Positions 36,340 to 45,702 of a stretch of 64,000 nucleotides of DNA are shown piece by piece; position 1 is the stretch's first letter, and each line of letters opens with the position of its first letter. The stretch covers positions 248,001 to 312,000 of the forward strand of contig NZ_JACONV010000003.1 of assembly GCF_014358015.1 (NCBI RefSeq), given 5' to 3'. The notes under the pieces are model-generated. The model saw nothing but the letters and a program-made list of their open reading frames with translations. It was not told where the DNA came from and searched no databases. Source of the stretch: Pseudomonas triticifolii. Its GTDB lineage: Bacteria > Pseudomonadota > Gammaproteobacteria > Pseudomonadales > Pseudomonadaceae. Position numbers and translations under genes: made by a program.

Positions 36340-36783
36340 TTACAACTTCAGGTGCATTTCAACGCTGTCGAGCCCCTTGCCGTGTCCATCTCGTTTAACA
36401 CGGGTGAGGCTGAAGCCAAGCCCTTCATAAAAGCCCTGCACGCGCTGGCTGGTGTTGATGTAAGCCTGTGAAACTTCGGGAATCGTCTTCATGGCATCCA
36501 GCCGGGCAACGGTCAGATATTTGCCAAGGCCACTGCCTTGATGAGCGCAGTCCACCATGCCCCAGGTCAGTTCAGCCACCGAGGGTGGCGACAGCACGAG
36601 GTAGCCGCCGCAGGCCAAAACATGTGTGTGACGTTCGACCACGAAGTACGACCCGACGGGCTCCAGCAAAAAGCGGGCAAATTTGTCGCGTTCCAAAAGA
36701 TCGAAGTAGCGCGGAACGTTGCTGTCAAAAATACGCAGACAGGCATCACGGTCCATGAGCGCATAGGGGCGAAGCGTATCCAT
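36340..36783 (-). CDS. GNAT-family N-acetyltransferase
   Basis: A 147-residue acetyltransferase of the GNAT fold. The acetyl-CoA loop reads DCAHQGSGLGKYLTVARL (Q/R-x-x-G-x-G type, about residues 78-95), and the C-terminal beta-bulge region YINTSQRVQGFYEGLGF is typical. The substrate is not known. It is divergent from the AraC-type regulator, about 150 bases away. Confidence 0.82.
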   Translation of the reverse strand: MDTLRPYALMDRDACLRIFDSNVPRYFDLLERDKFARFLLEPVGSYFVVERHTHVLACGGYLVLSPPSVAELTWGMVDCAHQGSGLGKYLTVARLDAMKTIPEVSQAYINTSQRVQGFYEGLGFSLTRVKRDGHGKGLDSVEMHLKL

Positions 36784-36932
36784 TGGCCAACCTTGTTCTA
36801 TTCCATGCTGCGCGCAAGCGTAGCCAACGAGTGCAACACTTACCGATGAATTTTGAGACAGTGCGCCTGCTGTACACCTCGGTACGGACAGTGCATCGTT
36901 TTCACGGCCCTTGCCTGAAACGGACGACGCTC

Positions 36933-37925
36933 ATGCTGCACGCCCATCTCACCACACTCAACGCTGTTTCGCTGATCCTCGATACCTTTGCAGATGAAGG
37001 CTACGCCCGTGAAACCTTGCTGCAAGGCAGCGGAATAAGCGTAGCGGAGATGGCACGGGCAGACATCCGCATCACCACGCACCAGGAAATGCGCGTCTGC
37101 GCCAATGCGGTCAGCTTGCGCCCGGACATTGGCCTTCAACTGGGCCGACGCATGCATGTGTCATCCTATGGAATTCTGGGTTACGCCCTGCTGACCAGCG
37201 CCACGCTGGGTGACGCCCTGCGCCTGGCGCTGGCGTACCCGGCTCTGCTGGGTACGCTGTTCGAATTGCAGTTGACCGTGGATGAGGACGCAGTCTGGCT
37301 CAGCGCCAGCAACTACGGCGACGAGGTGCAACTGCACGTGTTCAATACCGAGTTGTGCCTGGCATCGCTCAAGGTCATTTGTGACGACATGCTGGGCTTT
37401 TCATTGCCGCTGCTGGGGGCCTGCTTCTCGTACCCGGCGCCTGAGTATCAGTACCGTTATGACGAGAGCTTTGCGTGCCCCGTGCAGTTCGAGCACAGAC
37501 AGAACGCGTTCGCTTTTTCACGTGCCTGGCTTGAGCAGCCCCTGCCGCTGGCCGACCGCATCACCCACCGCGACATGCACGAGCGTTGCCGGCGTCAGAA
37601 CACCGAATTCACAGGCCGCCAGGCCTGGCTGGCGCGTATCCGTGAAGTCATCACCCGCCAGTTACGCAACACGCCGAGCCTGAGCGCCGTTGCACAGCAC
37701 ATGAACTGCTCCGAGCGCACCTTGCGTCGGCATCTGCACGCCAACGGCAGCACTTATCAAACGCTGCTTGATGAACTGCGTTTCGAAAAGGCCAAGCAAC
37801 TGCTGCAGGAAGACCGCCTGCCTATCCATCGCATTGCTGAAGAGCTGGGGTTCAGTGAAACCGCGAGCTTTCGTCACGCGTTCACGCGCTGGAGCGGCGT
37901 TGCGCCCAGCCACTACCGCGCCTGA
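36933..37925 (+). CDS. AraC-family transcriptional regulator
   Basis: A 330-residue regulator of the OruR/ArgR-like type, with an N-terminal ligand-binding domain (about 10-200) and the two-helix AraC DNA-binding domain at the C-terminus (about 230-330). SLSAVAQHMNCSERTLRRHL and IAEELGFSETASFRHAFTRW are the two recognition units. The start is ATG 36933. It lies directly before the acetylpolyamine deacetylase and polyamine-binding genes on the same strand and is their likely activator. Confidence 0.85.
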   Translation: MLHAHLTTLNAVSLILDTFADEGYARETLLQGSGISVAEMARADIRITTHQEMRVCANAVSLRPDIGLQLGRRMHVSSYGILGYALLTSATLGDALRLALAYPALLGTLFELQLTVDEDAVWLSASNYGDEVQLHVFNTELCLASLKVICDDMLGFSLPLLGACFSYPAPEYQYRYDESFACPVQFEHRQNAFAFSRAWLEQPLPLADRITHRDMHERCRRQNTEFTGRQAWLARIREVITRQLRNTPSLSAVAQHMNCSERTLRRHLHANGSTYQTLLDELRFEKAKQLLQEDRLPIHRIAEELGFSETASFRHAFTRWSGVAPSHYRA

Positions 37926-38081
37926 ACACTGCCTCGAAACGGGGCATCGCGCCTCAATAAGGGGCGATATACGGTCAATCTTAATGTCCGTATTTATCCC
38001 TTTTTGGCCGTTCTGATCGTTCACCTCTGAAGCACCTCTCGCCAAGAATGAGCACACCCGCCAGCCAAGAGGAGAACAAAA

Positions 38082-39110
38082 ATGCTGACGATCTATTCGG
38101 ATGATCACCACCTTCATCATGGACGCTGCGAGCTGATCGACGGGCAACTGATGCCCTGTTTCGAGATGCCATCGCGGGCCGACCATGTGCTTGAGCGCAT
38201 TCGTACACGGGCAATAGGCCAGGTCCTGCCGCCGGAAGATTTCGGCCTTGAACCGGTGCAGCGTATTCACAGCGCCGACTACCTGACCTTCTTCCAGAAT
38301 GCCTGGCAGCGCTGGAGCGAAATGGGCCGTGACGGCGATCTGCTGCCGTACACCTGGCCTGCGCGCACCCTGCGCGGCGTCATCCCTCGCAGCCTGCATG
38401 GCGAACTGGGTTACTACAGCTTTGACGCCGGCGCGCCGATCACCGCCGGAACCTGGCAAGCCGCGTACAGCGCAGCCCAGGTGGCGCTGACTGCGCAGCG
38501 CGCAATCAGCCAGGGCGCCCACAGTGCCTTCGCGCTATGTCGTCCGCCCGGACACCATGCAGCCAGCGATCTGATGGGCGGTTACTGCTACCTGAACAAC
38601 GTCGCGATCGCTGCGCAGGCGTTTCTCGATCAGGGTTGCGCCAAGGTCGCGATCCTGGATGTGGACTATCACCACGGTAACGGCACGCAGTCGATCTTTT
38701 ACTCACGCAGCGACGTGCTGTTCACCTCCATCCACGGGCACCCGGAGGCGGAGTTTCCGTTTTTTCTGGGCTATGCCGACGAGTCGGGCGAAGGCGCGGG
38801 TGCAGGCTATAACTTCAATTATCCCCTCGCAGCGGGCAGCGGCTGGGCGTGCTGGAGCGAGGCGCTGGAAAAGGCCTGTCAGGAAATCGACCGTTACGAC
38901 CCGCAGGTGGTGTTGATTTCACTCGGTGTCGATACGTTCAAGGACGACCCCATTTCCCAGTTCAAGCTCGACAGCGACGACTACCTGCGCATGGGTGAGC
39001 GCATCGCGCGCCTTGGCAAGCCCACCCTGTTCGTCATGGAAGGCGGTTATGCCGTCGAAGAAATCGGCGTCAATGCCGTGAATGTGCTGGAAGGTTTTGA
39101 ACGCGTCTGA
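38082..39110 (+). CDS. aphA: Acetylpolyamine amidohydrolase (histone deacetylase-like)
   Basis: A 342-residue zinc amidohydrolase of the histone deacetylase fold. The active-site blocks are complete: RPPGHHA (catalytic His pair), LDVDYHHGNGTQ (zinc Asp and His, about residue 193), GYADESGEGAG and the C-terminal EGGYAVEEIG. Bacterial members next to a polyamine-binding protein deacetylate acetylputrescine or acetylcadaverine, as shown for the P. aeruginosa PA1409 type. GAGGAG precedes the start. It likely forms an operon with the binding protein 29 bases on. Confidence 0.88.
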   Translation: MLTIYSDDHHLHHGRCELIDGQLMPCFEMPSRADHVLERIRTRAIGQVLPPEDFGLEPVQRIHSADYLTFFQNAWQRWSEMGRDGDLLPYTWPARTLRGVIPRSLHGELGYYSFDAGAPITAGTWQAAYSAAQVALTAQRAISQGAHSAFALCRPPGHHAASDLMGGYCYLNNVAIAAQAFLDQGCAKVAILDVDYHHGNGTQSIFYSRSDVLFTSIHGHPEAEFPFFLGYADESGEGAGAGYNFNYPLAAGSGWACWSEALEKACQEIDRYDPQVVLISLGVDTFKDDPISQFKLDSDDYLRMGERIARLGKPTLFVMEGGYAVEEIGVNAVNVLEGFERV

Positions 39111-39139
39111 GCTTATCCCCTCGCCCTCTGGAGACCACC

Positions 39140-40252
39140 ATGAACCGACTCAAGCGCTTTATCCCGGCACGTGTTATCCCGCTGTTGTGCGCGTCCCTGC
39201 TGTGCGCCAGCGCACTGGCCGACGAACCACGCACCTTGCGTGTCTACAACTGGTTCGACTACATCACCCCGCAGACGCTGACCGACTTCAAGGACCAGAC
39301 CAAGGTCAACCTGATCTACGACATCTTCGACACCAACGAGGCGCTGGAAGCCAAACTGCTGACCGGCAATTCGGGTTACGACGTGGTGGTACCTTCCAAC
39401 GTGTTTCTGGCCAAGCAGATCGAGGCCGGGGTTTTCCAGCCGCTGGATCGCAGCAAGCTGCCCCACTACGCAAACCTTGACCCCAAGTTGATGAAGCTGC
39501 TGGAGGCCAACGACCCCGGCAACAAATACGCAGTACCCTACATGTACGGCACGATTCTGATCGGTTTCAATCCGGCCAAGGTCAAGGCCGTGCTGGGCGA
39601 TGATGCCCCCGTCGACAGCTGGGATCTGATCTTCAAGGAAGAGAACATCAGCAAGCTCAAGCAGTGTGGCGTCGCCCTGCTCGACTCGCCTTCGGAAATC
39701 CTGCCATTGGCGCTTCAATACCTGGGCCTGCCGCCCAATAGCGTCAAGGCCGACGACTATAAGAAAGCCGAAGCATTGATGCTCAAGATCCGTCCCTACA
39801 TCACGTACTTCCATTCTTCCAAATACATGGCCGACATCGCCAACGGTGATATCTGCGTGGCGGTCGGCTATTCCGGCAGCTTCTCCCAAGCGGCCAACCG
39901 CGCCAGGGATGCCAAAAACGGTGTGGTCGTCGACATGCGCCTGCCCAAGGAAGGCGCGCCGATCTGGTTCGACATGCTGGCGATTCCCAAAGGCGCGAAG
40001 AACACTCAGGACGCTCTGACCTTCATTGACTACCTCCTGCAACCGAAGGTCATCGCACCGATCAGCGATTTTGTCGGTTATCCCAACCCGAACATGAACG
40101 CCACCGACCGCGTTGATCCGGCGATCCGCAACAACCCCAATCTGTACCCGACCGAAGAGGCGATGAAAACCCTGTACACGCTTCAGCCACTGCCTGCTGC
40201 GGCCGAACGGGCGCGCACACGGGCCTGGACGAAAATCAAATCGGGCACTTGA
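39140..40252 (+). CDS. Polyamine ABC transporter substrate-binding protein (PotF-like)
   Basis: A 370-residue periplasmic binding protein with a signal peptide (about 1-28, cleavage after ALA). LRVYNWFDYITPQTL at the start of the mature part and the WDLIF and SSKYMADIANGDICVAVGY segments are those of PotF-type putrescine or spermidine binders. No permease or ATPase lies next to it, so it must share membrane parts encoded elsewhere. It follows the acetylpolyamine amidohydrolase, as in P. aeruginosa PA1409-PA1410. Confidence 0.87.
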   Translation: MNRLKRFIPARVIPLLCASLLCASALADEPRTLRVYNWFDYITPQTLTDFKDQTKVNLIYDIFDTNEALEAKLLTGNSGYDVVVPSNVFLAKQIEAGVFQPLDRSKLPHYANLDPKLMKLLEANDPGNKYAVPYMYGTILIGFNPAKVKAVLGDDAPVDSWDLIFKEENISKLKQCGVALLDSPSEILPLALQYLGLPPNSVKADDYKKAEALMLKIRPYITYFHSSKYMADIANGDICVAVGYSGSFSQAANRARDAKNGVVVDMRLPKEGAPIWFDMLAIPKGAKNTQDALTFIDYLLQPKVIAPISDFVGYPNPNMNATDRVDPAIRNNPNLYPTEEAMKTLYTLQPLPAAAERARTRAWTKIKSGT

Positions 40253-40260
40253 AGAAGGCT

Positions 40261-40329
40261 GAACAGGCTCGCTTTTCCAACTGTACGGCCGAATCAGACC
40301 GTAGCTGTAAAGGAAAAGCGGGCCCGTTC
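40261..40329 (+). terminator. Long hairpin between the PotF-like and DMT genes
   Basis: Two 18-base arms, 40261-40278 (ending GCTTTTCC) and 40312-40329 (starting GGAAAAGC), pair with two mismatches. TACGG/CCGTA forms an inner stem. It spans the gap between two genes and may end or attenuate the transcript. Confidence 0.55.
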
Positions 40330-40381
40330 TATGGCTCAATGCCGGTCCTTGAATACAGAACAACAAAGACCGGATTCAATC

Positions 40382-41278
40382 ATGACGTCTCGCGAAAACA
40401 TGGGTATGGCTCTGGGCCTGCTGGGCGTCATTATCTTCAGCCTGACGCTGCCGATGACCCGCGTGGTGGTGCAGGAAATGCACCCGTTGCTCAACGGCAT
40501 TGGCCGCGCCTTGCTGGCAGCCATCCCAGCGGCAGCCTTGCTGTACTGGCGTCGGGAAAAGTGGCCCACGCTGCAACAACTCAAAGGCCTGTCGCTGGTG
40601 ATTGCCGGGGTGATCATCGGTTTTCCGATTCTTTCCGCATGGGCCATGCAAACCCTGCCCGCCTCGCACGGCGCGCTGGTCAATGGCATACAACCGTTGT
40701 TCGTGGCGATCTATGCCGCATGGCTGTCCCATGAACGCCCCTCCAAAGCCTTCTGGGCCTGCGCCGCGCTGGGCAGTGCGCTGGTGCTGGGTTACGCGCT
40801 GATGAGCGGGGCCGGCAGCATTCAGGTGGGCGATCTGTGGATGCTCGGTGCCATTGCGGTCGGCGGCCTGGGCTACGCCGAGGGCGGTAGACTGGCGAAG
40901 GAAATGGGCGGCTGGCAGGTGATCTGCTGGGCGCTGGTGCTGTCGAGTCCGATCCTGCTCGGACCTTTCCTGTACATGGCAGCACAGCATCAAGGTCCCA
41001 TCTCGATGAGCACCTGGTGGGCGTTCGGTTACGTTGCGTTCTTCTCGCAATTCATCGGCTTCTTTGCCTGGTACTCAGGCTTGGCGATGGGAGGCATCTC
41101 GCGGGTCAGCCAGGTCCAGCTGCTGCAGATTTTCTTCACCATGGCGTTGTCCGCGCTGTTCTTCGGTGAACATATCGAGCCGATGACCTGGGTGTTCGCA
41201 GCCGCCGTGATCGCGACCGTCGTGCTTGGGCGCAGGACAGTCGTCATCGCGCCCAGACCTGCCGCTGTCATCCGTTAA
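40382..41278 (+). CDS. DMT-family (EamA) transporter
   Basis: A 298-residue inner-membrane protein with ten hydrophobic segments arranged as two EamA repeats, typical of drug/metabolite exporters. Entry SREN MGMALGLLGVIIF-type segment and HGALVNGIQPLFVAIYAAWL in repeat one, and FTMALSALFFGEHIEP in repeat two, match the family. The substrate is unknown. It lies beyond a long hairpin after the PotF-like gene and its last 11 bases overlap the convergent methyltransferase gene. Confidence 0.85.
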   Translation: MTSRENMGMALGLLGVIIFSLTLPMTRVVVQEMHPLLNGIGRALLAAIPAAALLYWRREKWPTLQQLKGLSLVIAGVIIGFPILSAWAMQTLPASHGALVNGIQPLFVAIYAAWLSHERPSKAFWACAALGSALVLGYALMSGAGSIQVGDLWMLGAIAVGGLGYAEGGRLAKEMGGWQVICWALVLSSPILLGPFLYMAAQHQGPISMSTWWAFGYVAFFSQFIGFFAWYSGLAMGGISRVSQVQLLQIFFTMALSALFFGEHIEPMTWVFAAAVIATVVLGRRTVVIAPRPAAVIR

Positions 41279-42491
41279 GAAAACCGTCTGCCACAAGCAG
41301 CGTTTCCAGACACTGCTCGGTAATCCCGTAAAACACCTTGAGTTCCTGAATGCGCGCCAGCAAGTGAGCGGGGTCGGCAGGCTCGGCACGCTTGACCGCC
41401 AGAATCATCTTGTTCTTGTTGGTGTGCTCCAGCGAAATGAACTCGAACACCTTGGTCTCGTAACCGCAGGCCTCAAGCAGCAAGGCACGCAGACTGTCAG
41501 TGACCATCTCGGCCTGCTGGCCCATGTGCAAGCCATACTGCAGCATGGGTTTTAGCAGCGTCGGACTCTGGATCTGCAGACGAATCTGTTTGTGGCAGCA
41601 CGGTGAGCACATGATGATCGATGCGCCGGAACGGATGCCCATGTGAATGGCATAGTCGGTGGCGATGTCGCAGGCGTGCAGCGCAATCATCACATCCAGC
41701 GCGCTCGGCGCAACGGTGCGTACATCGCCATGCTGGAAAACCAGTCCTGGATGCTCAAGACGCGCAGCGGCGTTGTTGCACAGTGTCACCATGTCCTCGC
41801 GCAACTCGACACCGGTCACCTCGCCTTGCGCCTGCATGGTGTTGCGCAGGTAATCGTGAATGGCGAACGTCAGATAGCCTTTGCCCGAACCGAAGTCTGC
41901 CACCCTGATCGGCTGATCCAGCTTGAGCGGCGAAGAGGTCAGCGCGTGGGAGAACACCTCAATGAACTTGTTGATCTGCTTCCACTTGCGCGACATGGCC
42001 GGGATCAACTCATGTTGACGGTTGGTCACCCCAAGATCGGTCAGGAACGGACGGGTCAACTCCAGGTAGCGCTTCTTCTCGCGATCATGTCCGGCGGTGG
42101 GCGCCTCGCGTTCCTGTTGGGCCTTGCTCTTGAACAGCGTGCTTTTGCCTTTCTTGCTGAACTCCAGTTGAACTTCATCGGTCAGCGACAGCAGGTGCGC
42201 GTTCTTGAACGACTCGGGAATCAGGCCCGCAATGACCTCCATGGCCTCGGCAAGCGGGAAGTTCTTGGTGATGTCACGGGTCTTGTAGCGGTACACGAAC
42301 GACAGGCAAGGCTGCTCACGGACCGTCAGCGGCTTGATGATCACCCGCTGCAACTCGGCCTCACTGCCCACGTATTTGGCCAGCACCAGCTTGATCAACG
42401 AGTTCTGGGACAGGCTGGTGTCCAGCAGGCCAAGAAATTGCGCACGATGATCCTGCGCGGCAGAGGATGGAGCGATGGGTGTCACGGACAT
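41268..42491 (-). CDS. SAM-dependent methyltransferase (Methyltransf_32 / METTL25-like)
   Basis: A 407-residue protein. The C-terminal half holds a Rossmann methyltransferase with the SAM-binding DFGSGKGYLTFAIHDYL (about residue 215) and the acidic GVELREDM strand. The later HACDIATDYAIHMG and CSPCCHKQIRLQI (paired Cys) are those of the Methyltransf_32/RRNAD1 group. The N-terminal ~180 residues are specific to bacterial members. Its substrate, perhaps RNA, is not known. The start is placed at ATG 42491; a further ATG lies at 42539. Confidence 0.78.
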   Translation of the reverse strand: MSVTPIAPSSAAQDHRAQFLGLLDTSLSQNSLIKLVLAKYVGSEAELQRVIIKPLTVREQPCLSFVYRYKTRDITKNFPLAEAMEVIAGLIPESFKNAHLLSLTDEVQLEFSKKGKSTLFKSKAQQEREAPTAGHDREKKRYLELTRPFLTDLGVTNRQHELIPAMSRKWKQINKFIEVFSHALTSSPLKLDQPIRVADFGSGKGYLTFAIHDYLRNTMQAQGEVTGVELREDMVTLCNNAAARLEHPGLVFQHGDVRTVAPSALDVMIALHACDIATDYAIHMGIRSGASIIMCSPCCHKQIRLQIQSPTLLKPMLQYGLHMGQQAEMVTDSLRALLLEACGYETKVFEFISLEHTNKNKMILAVKRAEPADPAHLLARIQELKVFYGITEQCLETLLVADGFLNG

Positions 42492-42767
42492 CGAAAGGTG
42501 CCTCAAGCGTCCCGGCAGGGACTCGTAAAAAACAGGCATACATTTTAAGCGTGCCGACGCCTGTCAGGCATGACTATTTTCCATTCTGACGATGAACGAT
42601 CGAGGGACGACGACTGTGCAATGCCCGTAAAAACGAATTTATCGCCTGTCACTATACAAATATATTAAATAGCCGAAAAACGCCGTTACAGTGAAACGTA
42701 CTCACTCACGAAGTGCCGCAACACTGTCGAGAGCGCTTTTACTGAACTTGCACAAGGAACGTGCACC
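42492..42767. other. Intergenic region before the XaxA-like gene
   Basis: The spacer of about 275 bases separates divergent genes. An AT-rich patch (CTATACAAATATATTAAATA, 42652-42671) may form the promoter of the toxin pair. No repeat or open frame is supported. Confidence 0.4.
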
Positions 42768-43973
42768 ATGCATGAATCGATTCGTAAATCTGAAGCCCCC
42801 GAAAAACCCAAGGTCACGATAACGCCCACCGAATTTCTGAGAACCCTGGCGGAAGATGAAAAAAACAATGGCCGGGCGACCGCCCTTATTCTGACAAAAG
42901 AAGACATACTCAGCATCAAACGTTACGAAAGACACAGTTTGAACCTGCCCAACACGCTTGAGCGGGTGGAACAACAACTTGGTTTCACGAACAGTGGCAT
43001 TTCCGGTCTTGAGCCTCAGGACCTGCTGCTGACCTACAGTGCAATCAACCAACATGCCAAAAGCTGGTCACCCATTGAAATTGATATAAAAGCCAACGGT
43101 TTCGATCTTGATCTTTTTGCCGGAGAATTTTCCAGTCAGGGCAAGCAGATTCTGAACTACGTCGACAAGATGGAACTCGTCAAACAACTCCAGCTTAGCG
43201 TTGCCGACCTGACCATCGAGACAGTGAAAAGCCTCAAGCCTGCTCAACTGGCAAAAACAGATAAGACGGTCTGTCTGTCATTGGCTGAGATGCTGAAAAA
43301 AATGGCGATTCAGATGGAAGCGCACAGAGAAGCGTCAAAGAAACTTGCCGACGATATCAAGCAGTTTGCTCACGTTCTTACCGTCGACCTGGTCCCAGGC
43401 ATCAACGACAAAGTGCGGCTGGCCAGCCGATCGGATCTGGACGAGGACCTGATCGCACTTGAAAAAGAGATTGATCGTCTCACCGTCGACATCGATCAGA
43501 AGCACAAGGAATACGAGACCACAAAAACCCACATTGCCTTGGGACTTCTGGGCGGGATTGTCGGGCTTATTGTGACGGACAGCATATTCGGCGCCCAGGC
43601 GGAAACGATCCGCCGGAAGAAGAACCAGTTGATCACAGAAAAAAAGACCAAGCTGGAAACGTTCGGACAGAAGCGCCCACTCGCTGCCGCCATACGCAAC
43701 CTGGAAGTCCTGTTCGAAGACATCAAGATTCGTATGCTGGATGCTCATCAGAGTGCAGTAAACCTGAGGGATCTCTGGACCATGCTGGCCACTTATGTCG
43801 ATAACGCGGCCCGGCGCCTGGCGGATATCAGCGACGATCAGACGCTCCTGGACTTTGTATTGGAGTTCAAGAGCGTCATTACGCCGTGGGAAGAGATGAA
43901 GGGTATTACAACCCATCTGCTGCTGACCTTTGAACAGGCGCTGGATGAATTTTCAAACCAACAAAGCAAATAA
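42768..43973 (+). CDS. XaxA-like subunit of an alpha-xenorhabdolysin binary toxin
   Basis: A 401-residue mainly helical protein resembling XaxA of Xenorhabdus (about 408 residues), which joins XaxB to form a membrane pore of the alpha-PFT/ClyA type. Long amphipathic helices flank a hydrophobic hairpin at about residues 255-278 (HIALGLLGGIVGLIVTDSIFG), the expected membrane-inserting segment. There is no signal peptide, as in XaxA. AAGGA precedes the ATG. It is directly followed by the XaxB-like gene. GC is visibly lower than in flanking genes. The assignment rests on size, topology and pairing. Confidence 0.8.
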   Translation: MHESIRKSEAPEKPKVTITPTEFLRTLAEDEKNNGRATALILTKEDILSIKRYERHSLNLPNTLERVEQQLGFTNSGISGLEPQDLLLTYSAINQHAKSWSPIEIDIKANGFDLDLFAGEFSSQGKQILNYVDKMELVKQLQLSVADLTIETVKSLKPAQLAKTDKTVCLSLAEMLKKMAIQMEAHREASKKLADDIKQFAHVLTVDLVPGINDKVRLASRSDLDEDLIALEKEIDRLTVDIDQKHKEYETTKTHIALGLLGGIVGLIVTDSIFGAQAETIRRKKNQLITEKKTKLETFGQKRPLAAAIRNLEVLFEDIKIRMLDAHQSAVNLRDLWTMLATYVDNAARRLADISDDQTLLDFVLEFKSVITPWEEMKGITTHLLLTFEQALDEFSNQQSK

Positions 43974-43992
43974 CCATAAGGATATGGACATC

Positions 43993-45003
43993 ATGATGAA
44001 TACAGGCGTCTCCCAATCTGACCCCTTTGCAGCACCCGACAAAGCAATCATGGAAGCGGCTCGTCAACACATACATACGCAGATAACGTCTTTGACGCTC
44101 GACTTTCTGCCTGCCATGAAAGATAAATTGCAGCCTTTGAAAGCGACCTTCAACGCGGCTGATTCGCAATTTGCGGATAACCTGGCCACAATAACGGCAC
44201 AGTTAAAGACGTTCAGCCATGCGACTATCGACCAGAAACAGCAGCAGATAGAAGCGGACCATAGCCTGAGCGACGAGCAGAAAAATCAGGCCCTCAAGCT
44301 GCTGAACGCCCAAAGAGCGCGCCAGGTACTGGAACTTAATAATGTTTTAGCCAACGCCGCTCAGGCCATTTCACGCACCACCGACGAGCTTCAGCAGATC
44401 AATTTGCAACTCGCGGACAGCAGCCTCACAGAGACACTGCAACAGCAACTTGACAGTCTCACTCAGCAGTCTGACGGACAGAAAACCAAAATGGATACGG
44501 CGGCAGAAGATCGTCGTCTGCTGGATGAAACAGTCAAGACGTTTGAACAGTACAATCTGGCAGATCTATTCAAAGAAACGCTGCCGACGACTGAAGAGCT
44601 GTCGGTAATCGCCATTCCCTCGCCTCACCTCATGGCATTGCAACTCGGCATTGGGCGATTGCAGACGCTGCTTGGCAAACTCAGCGGCGCACTGAAATAT
44701 TCCGACCTGATCGCCAAGCGTGACCAGATACGCGATCGCTACAACAACCTGCTGGCAGAATCCCAAACCGCGCAAAAAGAGGCGAAGGCGATTACCCGAA
44801 AACTGGAAGAACTGGCGACACTGGCAGCGCTGGACAATAGCAGGATCATTTGGGTTCAGCAGTCCAGAAAGCTCAGTGATTCGCTCTACCGCTTTCTGGA
44901 AAACGACTTGTCGACGGTCGAAGACCCGACCGTCGTCAATCAGCATGTGGATCAGTTCAGCGCATACATGAAGTCGATTTACAGCATCACACGCAACGTT
45001 TGA
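43993..45003 (+). CDS. XaxB-like subunit of an alpha-xenorhabdolysin binary toxin
   Basis: A 336-residue protein dominated by long coiled helices (about 90-250) with Gln/Leu-rich heptads, matching the size and fold of XaxB (about 350 residues). A mildly hydrophobic stretch near residues 200-225 (IPSPHLMALQLGIGRLQTLL) fits the membrane-interacting head. The start at ATG 43993 has AAGGA ten bases upstream; an ATG at 43984 lies too close to it. It follows the XaxA-like gene by 20 bases and is closed by a strong terminator, so the two form one unit. Confidence 0.78.
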   Translation: MMNTGVSQSDPFAAPDKAIMEAARQHIHTQITSLTLDFLPAMKDKLQPLKATFNAADSQFADNLATITAQLKTFSHATIDQKQQQIEADHSLSDEQKNQALKLLNAQRARQVLELNNVLANAAQAISRTTDELQQINLQLADSSLTETLQQQLDSLTQQSDGQKTKMDTAAEDRRLLDETVKTFEQYNLADLFKETLPTTEELSVIAIPSPHLMALQLGIGRLQTLLGKLSGALKYSDLIAKRDQIRDRYNNLLAESQTAQKEAKAITRKLEELATLAALDNSRIIWVQQSRKLSDSLYRFLENDLSTVEDPTVVNQHVDQFSAYMKSIYSITRNV

Positions 45004-45020
45004 GTCTTGCTGAACGCCTA

Positions 45021-45058
45021 CAGGCAGGTAAACGTGTTCACCTTTACCTGCCTGTTTT
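45021..45058. terminator. Intrinsic terminator after the XaxB-like gene
   Basis: CAGGCAGGTAAA (45021-45032) and TTTACCTGCCTG (45043-45054) form a 12-base stem, extended by GTG/CAC inside the loop, followed by TTTT. It also stands at the end of the convergent TPM gene. Confidence 0.85.
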
Positions 45059-45675
45059 CAACCCAGCACCACCAGCCGATTGGGTAGCTCATTGCGGCCA
45101 TGGGTGACCGGCACATGATCGGCCAACAGCTCGCCGCAAGCATGAATACACCCCAGAAAACCTTGCAGGGTCTGGCCGTTTCTGACCTGCTGGGTGAAGA
45201 CATCGACCATCGCCTTCCAGGTGTCATCGTGAAGACGGCTCGCAATGCCGTGATCAACCAGGATCTCAACATAGCGTTCGGCTTCGCTGACAAACACCAG
45301 AATACCGGTCCCGTCATGGGTCTTGTGCAGGTTCTGCTCCAGAAACTGGCGCCGCGCCAGATTCCCCGCGCGCCAGCGACGCACCGACGCCGGAACGAGG
45401 TGTGCAGTGACCCTCGGAAGCCGGCACACCAGCGCGACGACAATGAAAGTCGACATCTGGGCCAGCATCAACTCGTCGGCACTCAACCACTGCAGGCAAT
45501 AATTGACAGTGCCAGGCAACAGGAGACCGATCAGGCCTGCCCAGATTAAAGGCATGTACGCATAGTCATCGGCGCGCGCAGCCAGCACCGTCACCAGTTC
45601 GGCGTCGGTGCGTTGCTCGACGCGATCTATCGCTTGCGCCACTTGCCGTTGTTCATCTTTACTCAATAACGCCAT
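45058..45675 (-). CDS. TPM-domain membrane protein
   Basis: A 205-residue protein of the TPM (YgcG-like) family. The N-terminal ~30 residues (DEQRQVAQAIDRVEQRTDAELVTVL) start the TPM domain, two adjacent membrane segments follow (about 45-62 and 70-90), and the rest of the TPM fold comes after the membrane. The start is ATG 45675. It follows another TPM gene by 27 bases, forming the usual pair, but the LemA gene that often precedes such pairs is absent here. Confidence 0.78.
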   Translation of the reverse strand: MALLSKDEQRQVAQAIDRVEQRTDAELVTVLAARADDYAYMPLIWAGLIGLLLPGTVNYCLQWLSADELMLAQMSTFIVVALVCRLPRVTAHLVPASVRRWRAGNLARRQFLEQNLHKTHDGTGILVFVSEAERYVEILVDHGIASRLHDDTWKAMVDVFTQQVRNGQTLQGFLGCIHACGELLADHVPVTHGRNELPNRLVVLG

Positions 45676-45702
45676 GAAGTTCTCTTTTCTCGAATCCACC
45701 GG

